This document shows, piece by piece, positions 15,225 through 24,066 of a stretch of 27,879 nt of DNA. A model generated the notes under the pieces. That model was not told the origin of the DNA and did no database searches. It saw only the letters and a list, made by a program, of their open reading frames with translations. Positions within the stretch are counted from its first letter, which is position 1. Every line of letters begins with the position of its first letter. This DNA comes from a virus: positions 1-27,879 of IMG/VR virus record IMGVR_UViG_3300022200_002351, one strand, 5' to 3'. Position numbers and translations under genes: made by a program.

Positions 15225-18200
15225 TTACTCTATTATTATAGTCTCTGTTATACCTATGGTTCCTATATAATCCGTAGTGTCAGCGGTGGTTGTAACTCTA
15301 GGATCTATTCTATAGTTATGCCTACTTCCTCCCTTTGATTCATGTATATCTTCCATCTTTGAATAATCTCTGCTTGCAATAGGTTGTTTATTGTATTTTC
15401 CAATAATCTGATTAAACCAACCTAATATATTCATTAAATCAATTTTAGATATATCATGTCTAAACTCAGTGCAGTAATTATAAGTCATTGGGTGTGACTT
15501 ATCTATCCCTCCGAGTAGAGGTTTACACCATTTATTTAAAGTTATATCATAAAGGTCCATGGAATGATATAAAGCGACTCTATATAAATATTCGTCAACA
15601 GGAACTTTAAAAACCTCTATAACATACTTTTGATCTTTTCTATGTAGATAACCAAAAGTATTGAAATAGTCATAATCCATATCTACTTCAACATTTCTAG
15701 TGTTAAATTTAACTGAAAGCTTTTTATAATCTGATTCACCAAAAATAGTAATTAATTCATAGCGCCTTGGAAGTTGAGCTTCAGGATCTATAATATCTAA
15801 ACACTGGAACCCTTGTCTCTCTGGGTCATCGTAGCTGAACTCTTCTGGGTTGAAAGTAAACAAGTGGGAGTACTTTCTTATCACATCGTTTGAGTTTAGT
15901 ACTCCTCTCTCTAAAGCTTTTCCGCTATCATGTCTTACCCATTTTTTATCTTTAGTATAAGACCAGATCTTACCCCCTTCTTCCTTAGTGTGAATCCATA
16001 CTCCAATAGTACCCCCTCCATACTCTATACCACCAGGGTGGGTTACTAGAGCATTGAAAGAGAAGTTGAAATCGTGATCAGGTAGAAGGAAATTCTTTTC
16101 TACGTCATAACCATCTTCAGTAAAGTTTTCAAACTTATCTACATCAAAGCTTATTCTTGGGAATCCATCTTGTGCTATTTGCCAAATAATAGTATTTGAG
16201 TTTAGGAAATCGTTAGCTCTTCCTGCGCCAGGAGCGTCAGACTTTTCTGTTCTAAATACAATAAAACTATTTAATGGGTTTGATCCAGAAGTATGAATCA
16301 ACTCTACGGAATCAAGAATACCAGAGCATCTATACTCAGGATTATTAACTACTATTTCATCACTGGCAGATGTAAAAATATGAGTACCTAGTGACTTTGA
16401 CGCCGCTGTATCAGCAAAAGGTTCCTCTCCGGGATGAAAAGAATGAACCCCAGAGTACAAATATGTATTAGAAATTAAATTACCAGCAGCCTTCTGGCCT
16501 GGGCCATCGGATGTGAAATCAGAGTTTCTTAATATTGATCCAAAAGCATGATTAAATATAGTTGGTCCTCCATCTAGTTCCAACGTTCTTGGATTTAACC
16601 TATGCCCACTAAAGTCTGATGTATAGACATCATACATCCAATGGAACTCTCTGCCTAAAGCAACTCTGTAAAAGTCTTCAGGTGCCTCTGGGAAAGCGCC
16701 AGACGATTCGGTTAACTCATTAGCATAACTTTGTGCTATATTCTTCCAATACAAATCTTTTACTAACGAATCATAGTTAGAAGATAAATAAATATGACCT
16801 TTAGCTAATTTGCGGTCCTCTTCAATTTTATGGAAGATAGCACCTATTGTATGTAACTGACCTCTGTCACAAGAGTAATCGCTCTCATAAGCCTCTAAAG
16901 ATGTTGGTGATTTCCAACCCCTAAAAGGGAAGGTGTTGCTAACAGCTATCTCATAATAAACATTTGCAGAATCTAAGGTTTCGCAAGCTCTGTATATTGG
17001 AGGAATATCCCTGTAGTCTGGGATAGTGACGAAAGTTAAAGATGATGGAATCAACCCTAATGCAGCACCGCTTAAGATATTATTTCCTAAGGGGGCTGTC
17101 ATACTACTCAAACTCCAATTAGATGGTGAATTAAACCCGTCTCTTGTGTAAAAGCCTTCTTTTGGAAAAAAGTTTGAATAGTCTCTTCTTCTGTAAGTTC
17201 TTCTAGGAACATTAAATAAAGTTGTATTATTTGGTGAACTAACTCTTAGATCCTTCCAGAAGGAATCAACATCTGTTCTCCCAAATACATTCCCGTCCTC
17301 GTTCAAACCCCTCTTATACCCATTCATTGAGTATACACCGGTTACACTTAAGTTAGTAAAAGAAGAAGACCCATCTAGGGATGACTCTGGATTGTCGTTC
17401 TTTTTAAAATCTACAAAAGGTATAATATCTGGTGTGTATTCCTGGTAATCTGAATCAGAGGCGTTTAGCCTTATTCTTGGTATTGAGTGTGCAGGTGAGA
17501 ACTCCTTTACAGCCTGAGAAGCCAACTGCACGGCCCTACCTGAATTAACTTCAATAGTGTTCTTTAGGAAATCAAACTCATCGGCTTCAAAAACTAAATC
17601 AAAGTGTGAAGACTTGCCGTTCCATAAGGAGAGGTAGTTTACTTTTTTGTTTGAAATATCTTTAATAATGTTTTCCCAATTTGGAGGGTAAGTAACATCA
17701 TCAGTAAAGAATAACCATCCGTTATTTACACCGGAATCTTCTATATTTTCTATTGTGTGTGATTTTATATAATCTCTTACTTGTATAGCAAAGTTTTGAG
17801 GAACACCAAAACAAACTAATTTGTCGGCAATCCTATCAATCATATCTTTTGTTAAAGATACATTGACGTAGTAGGGGTATTCCTCAAATGGTGGTATAGG
17901 ATAAACCCTTCCTCTATATTTGAACTTGAAGTCTTCATCATCAATAGGGAATGGTTCTCCTGCAAGTAGGAATGATCCACTAAACTCTTGAACTAAATCA
18001 AATATAATTCTATCTGTAGCTAGTTTTATATTCTCATCAAAATCTTCTTGATTGAATGCGTTTACACCAAACTCTCTTCTAAAAGCTAAGTCCCTAGTCC
18101 AAGTTGTGTAATCTTTAAATAATGTTGATTCTGTAGCTAAAGAATACCAAATGATATGTGGAATATATGACTCCCAAAGATCTGATATTCTTGATGAAAC

Positions 18201-19346
18201 ATCAAATACATTTTGACTGAATATAGCATCAGATGCATACTGCAAAGACGCTTTAGTTCCTGCTCTCTTATAAACTTCTACAGCATTAATTAATTGTAGC
18301 CTCCACCTTCCTGGATCTTCGCCAAAAAGAGGCCACCCTATAAGATCGGCAACGAAGGGGAGGTATTCTTCTGGGCATTGCTGAATTTGATAATAAGTCT
18401 CTATCTGATCAACACTATTTGAGTAATCAGCAAATGCAAACGAAAAAGCTTTTACTATCTTTGATACTGGGCCGATTATCTTTTTATTATCTATATAAAC
18501 AGATAAATTTAAAAATCTATCTATAGCATCTTTTAATCTAAAATCATCTTTATCAATATAAAGAGGAGAATAAAGTACATCAACAAGTGTTTTTAGCTTA
18601 TCTAGTTGTTGAGTCCCACTAGTATTCTCCGTATTTGCAATATATGGAGGAGGCAGATACTCGTCTGGGATTAGATCATTATCTCTGAAAGCGTCACATG
18701 TAGCATAGTTCTTCCAAATATACTCAGTCACACCTTTCATTGTATCATTTATCAGTATCTTCTCACCCTCGTATAATTTTTCTGTTAATAAAGTTTTTAC
18801 ATAAGAGGAAGGTTGATAGTCCAACGTATCTGGCCCAGATAGATTTAGGAAGTATATCCAACTAAGTTGATCAACCAAATAAGCATGTTGGGCACTAGTA
18901 TCAGTATTATCTTCAACAAAAATTTTAGTTGGCTTATTGAGATAAATTCCTGGTAAAAGATCGTTCTCCAGATAATCTGCAAACTCTTCTTTGGAATCGA
19001 AGTTATTAAATGTATAATTTAATGGAACTAAAATTCTCTTTTCAAACTCAGCAATGTCTAAATCTAAAATGTCATTTTGCTTTACAAAATACTGCGCCAT
19101 TCCAGAAGGTGTACCCAAGCCTGAAAACTCTCCAACACCTTCCAAAGCACTTATGTTAAAGACAGTGTCAACTATATTTAATATATTTAAGTGACTATTT
19201 ATTAGTTTATCAATAGGATCTAAGTCTTGCCCAGATAAATTATAATCATCAAGTTTGTATTGATCAGGGACTATAAAGCTTAACGCTTCATCGAAATTCG
19301 ATTTATGAAACTTTCTACTTTTACCAAACTTTCCTGGGTCGACCAT
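15225..19346 (-). CDS. Baseplate wedge protein, T4 gp7 / P2 gpI-like
   Basis: A 1373-residue protein and the largest in the window. Residues about 310-380 carry the signature of the P2 gpI / tail protein I family: a CPEEYLPFVADLIGWPL segment, then RWRLQLINAVEVYKRAGTKAS, the helical hairpin found in baseplate wedge proteins next to the J/gp6 protein. T4 gp7, about 1032 residues, contains the same element within a long elongated chain. N-terminal residues 1-300 are helical and rich in Tyr/Asp. From about 650 onward the sequence becomes beta-rich, with stretches such as EYGGGTIGVWIHTKEEGG suggesting jelly-roll-like inserts. It directly follows gp6 (TAATG overlap), the order expected for J-I / gp6-gp7 modules. 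Identity as the gp7-position protein is likely; exact domain limits are uncertain. Confidence 0.72.
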   Translation of the reverse strand: MVDPGKFGKSRKFHKSNFDEALSFIVPDQYKLDDYNLSGQDLDPIDKLINSHLNILNIVDTVFNISALEGVGEFSGLGTPSGMAQYFVKQNDILDLDIAEFEKRILVPLNYTFNNFDSKEEFADYLENDLLPGIYLNKPTKIFVEDNTDTSAQHAYLVDQLSWIYFLNLSGPDTLDYQPSSYVKTLLTEKLYEGEKILINDTMKGVTEYIWKNYATCDAFRDNDLIPDEYLPPPYIANTENTSGTQQLDKLKTLVDVLYSPLYIDKDDFRLKDAIDRFLNLSVYIDNKKIIGPVSKIVKAFSFAFADYSNSVDQIETYYQIQQCPEEYLPFVADLIGWPLFGEDPGRWRLQLINAVEVYKRAGTKASLQYASDAIFSQNVFDVSSRISDLWESYIPHIIWYSLATESTLFKDYTTWTRDLAFRREFGVNAFNQEDFDENIKLATDRIIFDLVQEFSGSFLLAGEPFPIDDEDFKFKYRGRVYPIPPFEEYPYYVNVSLTKDMIDRIADKLVCFGVPQNFAIQVRDYIKSHTIENIEDSGVNNGWLFFTDDVTYPPNWENIIKDISNKKVNYLSLWNGKSSHFDLVFEADEFDFLKNTIEVNSGRAVQLASQAVKEFSPAHSIPRIRLNASDSDYQEYTPDIIPFVDFKKNDNPESSLDGSSSFTNLSVTGVYSMNGYKRGLNEDGNVFGRTDVDSFWKDLRVSSPNNTTLFNVPRRTYRRRDYSNFFPKEGFYTRDGFNSPSNWSLSSMTAPLGNNILSGAALGLIPSSLTFVTIPDYRDIPPIYRACETLDSANVYYEIAVSNTFPFRGWKSPTSLEAYESDYSCDRGQLHTIGAIFHKIEEDRKLAKGHIYLSSNYDSLVKDLYWKNIAQSYANELTESSGAFPEAPEDFYRVALGREFHWMYDVYTSDFSGHRLNPRTLELDGGPTIFNHAFGSILRNSDFTSDGPGQKAAGNLISNTYLYSGVHSFHPGEEPFADTAASKSLGTHIFTSASDEIVVNNPEYRCSGILDSVELIHTSGSNPLNSFIVFRTEKSDAPGAGRANDFLNSNTIIWQIAQDGFPRISFDVDKFENFTEDGYDVEKNFLLPDHDFNFSFNALVTHPGGIEYGGGTIGVWIHTKEEGGKIWSYTKDKKWVRHDSGKALERGVLNSNDVIRKYSHLFTFNPEEFSYDDPERQGFQCLDIIDPEAQLPRRYELITIFGESDYKKLSVKFNTRNVEVDMDYDYFNTFGYLHRKDQKYVIEVFKVPVDEYLYRVALYHSMDLYDITLNKWCKPLLGGIDKSHPMTYNYCTEFRHDISKIDLMNILGWFNQIIGKYNKQPIASRDYSKMEDIHESKGGSRHNYRIDPRVTTTADTTDYIGTIGITETIIIE

Positions 19347-20935
19347 TAGACGTAATGAATGGTTATGTTAAAGTTGTTTAACTGAATTATTTCATTAAAA
19401 TTAACAACTATCGTTTCAGGAATATTATCTATTGATGCAAACCTGACTTCATTAATTTCAAAGATTTCTCTAGCTAAGTCGCCAGGAACAAAGTATTGTC
19501 CGAAACGCCAATTATCTACATTAAAATAGCTTAGTATGACTGCTCTTATTTTTGCTTTTATAGTTTCTTCGTTAGCTTTGTATTGTTTATCAACTCTAGC
19601 TGTTATACTCGTATCTATAGTCCTTATTAGGCCATCTACTACAACAACCTCATCTGTTATCATTTTCTTCTCATCAATTCCAGCAACTAACTGTCTTTTA
19701 AACTCAGGGGTTGCTTTCCTTAATTGAAGATCACTGGCCTTCTCTAAGACAAATAGATCAATTATATTTGCTGATGAGTAAGCTCTTCTTACCGATGCAG
19801 TTGCTTTTCCTACTGATCCATAACTAGTCATGTAAGTATTAGCAAAAGCATCATAATCGTCAAGTGTAACTAGCCTATTTAATGATCTGTAAAGCTTTGG
19901 ACCATAACGTTTAGCGTGAGAGATAGTTTCAGCATTAGCTCCACCAGTACCAGCGGAAGTATTTTCTATAGTAGCTGTTTTTGTTTCACCACCGAGACTG
20001 CAAGAAATACGAGAGTTTAACGACTCTTTTCTTATATTACCTCTAGTTCCTCCACCTACACGATAGAAAATAGTATAAGAATCAGTTATATTAGGGCTTT
20101 TTCCTACATTACTATCTGGAAAAAGTATTGTAGCAGCGTAAGAACTGTCAGTTGCAATTTGAAAAACTTTATCATCCGGACCGGAAGCAAAGAATACAGA
20201 CTCTACTTGTTTGTATCTACCGGCAGTGGTTTCATCATCCCCATTAATATAAACTAAAACACTACCTTCTACTACGGGGGATTGTGATAACTTAATTGAC
20301 TTTATGGATTCAGTATTAGAAAATGCCCCATCCTCACGAATAAAAGACCCTTCTAAAAGAACTAGATTTGTAAACTCATTACCTACTTTTTCATTTTCAT
20401 ATAGATTGATATTCCCTTCAGAGTTTTCAACATCTATATCGCCATTGGCAGCTACTTTATATAAGGTGTAAGTTAATGGTGCTCCGTCTTCTGGTGAGGT
20501 TATATTAATTACTCTAGAGGGCGCTTCTATTACTAGTTTATCCTCTTCGGGTATAGTAAATGTTTCATCTAAAGTAATTTTTGCATTCGCTGCGGATGAT
20601 ATTGGACCCTTTAATCTGATACCTATAAGGTCTAACAAGTTCTTGACTGACTTTCTAGTCCTAGCTGTTCTTAAGAAGTTCTCATATGATAGATAATCGG
20701 CTTTGTAGGATAGAACATGACCCATATAAGCTACAAGTTCTATTAGCATCATTCCGAAATCAGATTCAGAAATATAGTTATAATCTAAAGGGTATACAGC
20801 TTTGACATAATCAATCATACCCTGCCTCAAAGTTAAAAAGTCTGTCGCGGCGAAGTTTATAAACTTATTTCTAGCCTCTAGATCTACATCCAAAGTCTTT
20901 AGAAAATCTGATTCTACCGTTCCTTTAAATACCAT
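19346..20935 (-). CDS. 6: Baseplate wedge subunit gp6 (P2 J-like)
   Basis: A 529-residue protein of the gp6/baseplate J family, which dimerises to form the inner ring that holds the wedges together and changes shape on contraction. Diagnostic features are the N-terminal helical region, with SESDFGMMLIELVAYMGHVL at about 56-75 and a DYLSYENFLRTARTRKSV segment, and the C-terminal domain with VDNWRFGQYFVPGDLAREI, all conserved in T4-like gp6. T4 gp6 is 660 residues, so this is a shorter form. The ATG (20935) overlaps the stop of gp25 (TAATG). The gp25-gp6 pair followed by a gpI-like gene is the classic baseplate order. Confidence 0.9.
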   Translation of the reverse strand: MVFKGTVESDFLKTLDVDLEARNKFINFAATDFLTLRQGMIDYVKAVYPLDYNYISESDFGMMLIELVAYMGHVLSYKADYLSYENFLRTARTRKSVKNLLDLIGIRLKGPISSAANAKITLDETFTIPEEDKLVIEAPSRVINITSPEDGAPLTYTLYKVAANGDIDVENSEGNINLYENEKVGNEFTNLVLLEGSFIREDGAFSNTESIKSIKLSQSPVVEGSVLVYINGDDETTAGRYKQVESVFFASGPDDKVFQIATDSSYAATILFPDSNVGKSPNITDSYTIFYRVGGGTRGNIRKESLNSRISCSLGGETKTATIENTSAGTGGANAETISHAKRYGPKLYRSLNRLVTLDDYDAFANTYMTSYGSVGKATASVRRAYSSANIIDLFVLEKASDLQLRKATPEFKRQLVAGIDEKKMITDEVVVVDGLIRTIDTSITARVDKQYKANEETIKAKIRAVILSYFNVDNWRFGQYFVPGDLAREIFEINEVRFASIDNIPETIVVNFNEIIQLNNFNITIHYV

Positions 20936-21405
20936 TATAATGTTACTTCTAAATCAAAATTTACAGATTCTACATTTTTTAATCTACAATAAAGTTTTAT
21001 TGTTAGAGTTTGATCTCCATATGCGTTAGGAGAATCATTTGGGATTACTCTTATTTTAAGAAGTTTAACATCCCTAGCATATCTAGCCATAGACTCAATA
21101 ACTTCTATTTTTATTTTATGTAATAGGGATTCATCTATTTGCTCCATCATATAGCTCCTGAGATTAGTGCCAAAGTCAGGATGCATTACTCTTTCTCCCC
21201 TGTTGGTCATGAGCATTTGTCTTAAATTACTCTTTATAAGATCAACCCCTCTAGCCTTAGTAAAATAACTTCCGTAAGTTTTCGGGTCAATTGGGTATTG
21301 AAATCCGTAAATACTTTTTGTGGCAGACCTAATCGCTGATTTATTTGACAGCGAGGGATAATTAAAAATATTATTATAAACCGTTACTTCGGAATTTACT
21401 GCCAT
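20935..21405 (-). CDS. 25: Baseplate wedge subunit gp25 (GPW/gp25 family)
   Basis: A 156-residue member of the GPW/gp25 lysozyme-like-fold family, the sheath-initiating wedge component found in contractile tails, type VI secretion (TssE) and R-type pyocins. The family core is clear at residues 54-82: VDLIKSNLRQMLMTNRGERV followed by HPDFGTNLRSYMME, and a later IPNDSPNAYGDQTLTIKLY strand pair. T4 gp25 is 132 residues; the extra length here is an N-terminal extension of about 25 residues. The ATG at 21405 has AAAGG 9 nt upstream and lies two bases past the stop of the hydrolase gene. Confidence 0.93.
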   Translation of the reverse strand: MAVNSEVTVYNNIFNYPSLSNKSAIRSATKSIYGFQYPIDPKTYGSYFTKARGVDLIKSNLRQMLMTNRGERVMHPDFGTNLRSYMMEQIDESLLHKIKIEVIESMARYARDVKLLKIRVIPNDSPNAYGDQTLTIKLYCRLKNVESVNFDLEVTL

Positions 21406-21407
21406 AG

Positions 21408-24065
21408 CTACTTACCTTTATTAAAATATGGGAACGTTAATGGTGGAGGATTTGTATAGTTAAACCCTATATCATAACCATTTTGTTTCATATCAACAGT
21501 ACATTTATATAGTTCCGTAAATAAAGTATTATACTTTTGTTGATAAGCATCATAATCTATAAACTTAGCCATTGTCCCATGTTGAGCTTCAATATCCGCT
21601 ACTGATGTGGATGTTAAAGCTAAACCCTCCTCAGTGTATAAACAAGTACCAATAGAAGAAGTTGTAAATACAGCATTGACATATGCTGCTGAGGCTTGGG
21701 AACCTCTATTTTTTAAACATCCTGGGTACATTATTGACGATACTACGGTATCTAAACCGGTTACACTTCCATCAGCATTAGATAATACTATCAATGGATT
21801 AGGGTATATCGTCCCAGTAGCCCAAAATGGGTGTTCAACATTGGTATTAGTAAATTTTCTGTCTTCTTCAGCAAAAGGTAAATAAGCAGAAGAAAAACTC
21901 AATCTGTTATTTTCTGACACGGAACTCCATTGATAATCACTACCACTTAGCTGCCCCCAAGTAGGTATTAATGTATCTTTAAGTTCAAACAAATAACACC
22001 TATCAACTAGGAAGCCTAGAAATTCCATTTTTTCTAAAGCAACGGAACTTCCTTGTGCATCATCATTTAATATACCTGTAAGAGTAAGGCCATCAAAAGT
22101 TACACTTCCTGCATCAGCCCAACCAGACAATATATTTTGTATATCTTGAGGTGTTGTTCTGAAAAAGTCAAAATCAGTTTTAGATACGATATTAGTGTCC
22201 CTAGCAACAAAGCTTCTTCCTAAATCCCAAGTAAATGGTGGTAAGAAATTTTTTGCATTAGCGCCATAGAAAGAATCAGTAAAAAACTTAGATCCCTCCC
22301 ATTGCCTTCTAGTCACAGTAACTTCTGAATCATTAGGATCATAAAAATCATAAGATTGCAATGCTGAAGTGTAGCCGCCATCAAGACCGTTATTTGTTGA
22401 GTATCCCTTTTCATCAGGGACTTTTAATTGAGAGTCTTTTAGCCAGTTCCATTGTTTAGCTACATTGACATATGCTGCTGCATCAGGTTTCCATCTTACT
22501 TCTCCGTCTGAGAAGAATAAGCCCCATGTCTCTACGAACGGCATTGTTGAGAAAGGATTATCAACCATCGCTTGCCAAGGCATACCACCAAAGCCATCTA
22601 AAAAGAAAGATGATACGTTTATTGCATAGCTGTCGAAAGTTTCTGAGTATACTGCCTCGTTATACATATAAGGCAACTGGAATGTTTTAGATCCAGATAA
22701 AGCTAGTTCAGTATTTCTTTTTCTCCATGCGGAGGAGTATGCATAAGGGTGAAAACAAACAAAGTCTATCCTAGCTTCTCCAGCCAACTGAGTTAAAAAG
22801 CTTTCACCATAAATAGTTTTAGAGTTGGAAAAAGAAGTTGGTGAAGTCAGAGTGTGATCAAAATATGGGTCAGCATCACTATATGTAATAGCTATATTTA
22901 ATCCCTCATCGTCAATTCTCTTTCTTAGGTATGTAGTTGCACTCAAAACTAATCTATCGGCACCATCAGTAATTGGGAAAAAACTATTTTTTAACATTGC
23001 GTCATAAATAGTCTTAAAAAGAGAGTGAGAGACACCATTTATCGTTCCTTCGTCTGGGAGCCCGGTAACCCAGGCATCCATTTCCTGGTACCAACTTTTC
23101 CAATCGTTAGTATCATCTGACTCTAAATAAGATTTTACATCAAATGGTAAAAGTCTTTCTGTACCCCCTATTTCTGCTCCAAACTCATTAGCTATATCAA
23201 AGCACCACATACTTTCTTTATCTTTAACAACTTCAAAAACAGAAGAAAGATAAGGGTGTAGTACATTTTTCCAAAATTTATCATCTAACTCAGCGTCCGA
23301 CCCATAAGTATTTACTGCTCTAACTGAATGAGGCCATGTCGCCAAAGTATATGGGGGACCTGGATCAGCATAATATACAGCCCAAGCACCTTCTAAAATT
23401 GAGTTATAAGCCAAACCACCTACCCCATATTCATTAAAATTTAAGGATTTAGCTCTTTCTAAACCAAATGGAGTTCTAGTCCAACCGTGAAGCCTAAACT
23501 CTAGTCCACTAGCCATAGATTCTATTTGCAAATTTTGAATTGGTGCGCTAGTTGACATTGGAGTATATGCGACAATACTCGCCGGTAACGTATCAATAGC
23601 ATCAAAGATAGCAAACATCACTTTAATTTTATATTTACTTGCTCTGAAAAGTAAATCTTGTATGTCCTTTAAATGCTTTTCTCTTAACTCAGTTCTTTTA
23701 TAAGAATCATCATAATATTCAGAGTTAATGCTAGTATTATTTTCGTAACCCCACATATAAGGTTCTAAGAAAACTCTCACTGCATTAACTCCAATACTTC
23801 TAAGATAAGAGAACTGAGTATCTATCTCATCTCCATCGTAGTAGTACCATTGAGCAGTTTTGTTAGAACCTAAAAATACATTACTTGCATCATGCCATGG
23901 TTCACCCAATCGTACGTAAGCGAACTGTCCATCCTCTGGGATATACCCATCGTAGTATAGTTTACTGTATCTTGGGAGTCTACCACCTTTTCTAAACTCC
24001 TTTTCCATATGAGGAACGAAGTTGAATCCACGACAATTATAAAAATATGAACTTGCGTCTACCAT
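21408..24065 (-). CDS. Glycoside hydrolase, clan GH-A (GH5-like) barrel, virion-associated
   Basis: An 885-residue protein whose first about 545 residues read as a complete clan GH-A TIM barrel. Strand beta-2 gives GVNAVRVFLEPYMW (92-105). Strand beta-4 gives MWCFDIANEFG with Asn293-Glu294 as the acid/base pair, strand beta-6 FVCFHPYAYSS with His439, and strand beta-7 YMYNEAVYSE with Glu470 as the likely nucleophile. Strand beta-8 gives FVETWGLFFSDG with an aromatic Trp514. Both catalytic Glu are present, so activity is plausible; the substrate is unknown, with beta-linked glycans of the host surface the obvious candidates. The C-terminal 340 residues are of unrecognised fold and may bind carbohydrate or dock to the baseplate. 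No signal peptide. The gene is embedded between the LamG protein and gp25 with a TAAAATG junction and no ribosome site, so it is expressed with virion genes. GH5 subfamily cannot be set by eye. Confidence 0.85.
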   Translation of the reverse strand: MVDASSYFYNCRGFNFVPHMEKEFRKGGRLPRYSKLYYDGYIPEDGQFAYVRLGEPWHDASNVFLGSNKTAQWYYYDGDEIDTQFSYLRSIGVNAVRVFLEPYMWGYENNTSINSEYYDDSYKRTELREKHLKDIQDLLFRASKYKIKVMFAIFDAIDTLPASIVAYTPMSTSAPIQNLQIESMASGLEFRLHGWTRTPFGLERAKSLNFNEYGVGGLAYNSILEGAWAVYYADPGPPYTLATWPHSVRAVNTYGSDAELDDKFWKNVLHPYLSSVFEVVKDKESMWCFDIANEFGAEIGGTERLLPFDVKSYLESDDTNDWKSWYQEMDAWVTGLPDEGTINGVSHSLFKTIYDAMLKNSFFPITDGADRLVLSATTYLRKRIDDEGLNIAITYSDADPYFDHTLTSPTSFSNSKTIYGESFLTQLAGEARIDFVCFHPYAYSSAWRKRNTELALSGSKTFQLPYMYNEAVYSETFDSYAINVSSFFLDGFGGMPWQAMVDNPFSTMPFVETWGLFFSDGEVRWKPDAAAYVNVAKQWNWLKDSQLKVPDEKGYSTNNGLDGGYTSALQSYDFYDPNDSEVTVTRRQWEGSKFFTDSFYGANAKNFLPPFTWDLGRSFVARDTNIVSKTDFDFFRTTPQDIQNILSGWADAGSVTFDGLTLTGILNDDAQGSSVALEKMEFLGFLVDRCYLFELKDTLIPTWGQLSGSDYQWSSVSENNRLSFSSAYLPFAEEDRKFTNTNVEHPFWATGTIYPNPLIVLSNADGSVTGLDTVVSSIMYPGCLKNRGSQASAAYVNAVFTTSSIGTCLYTEEGLALTSTSVADIEAQHGTMAKFIDYDAYQQKYNTLFTELYKCTVDMKQNGYDIGFNYTNPPPLTFPYFNKGK

Positions 24066-24066
24066 T

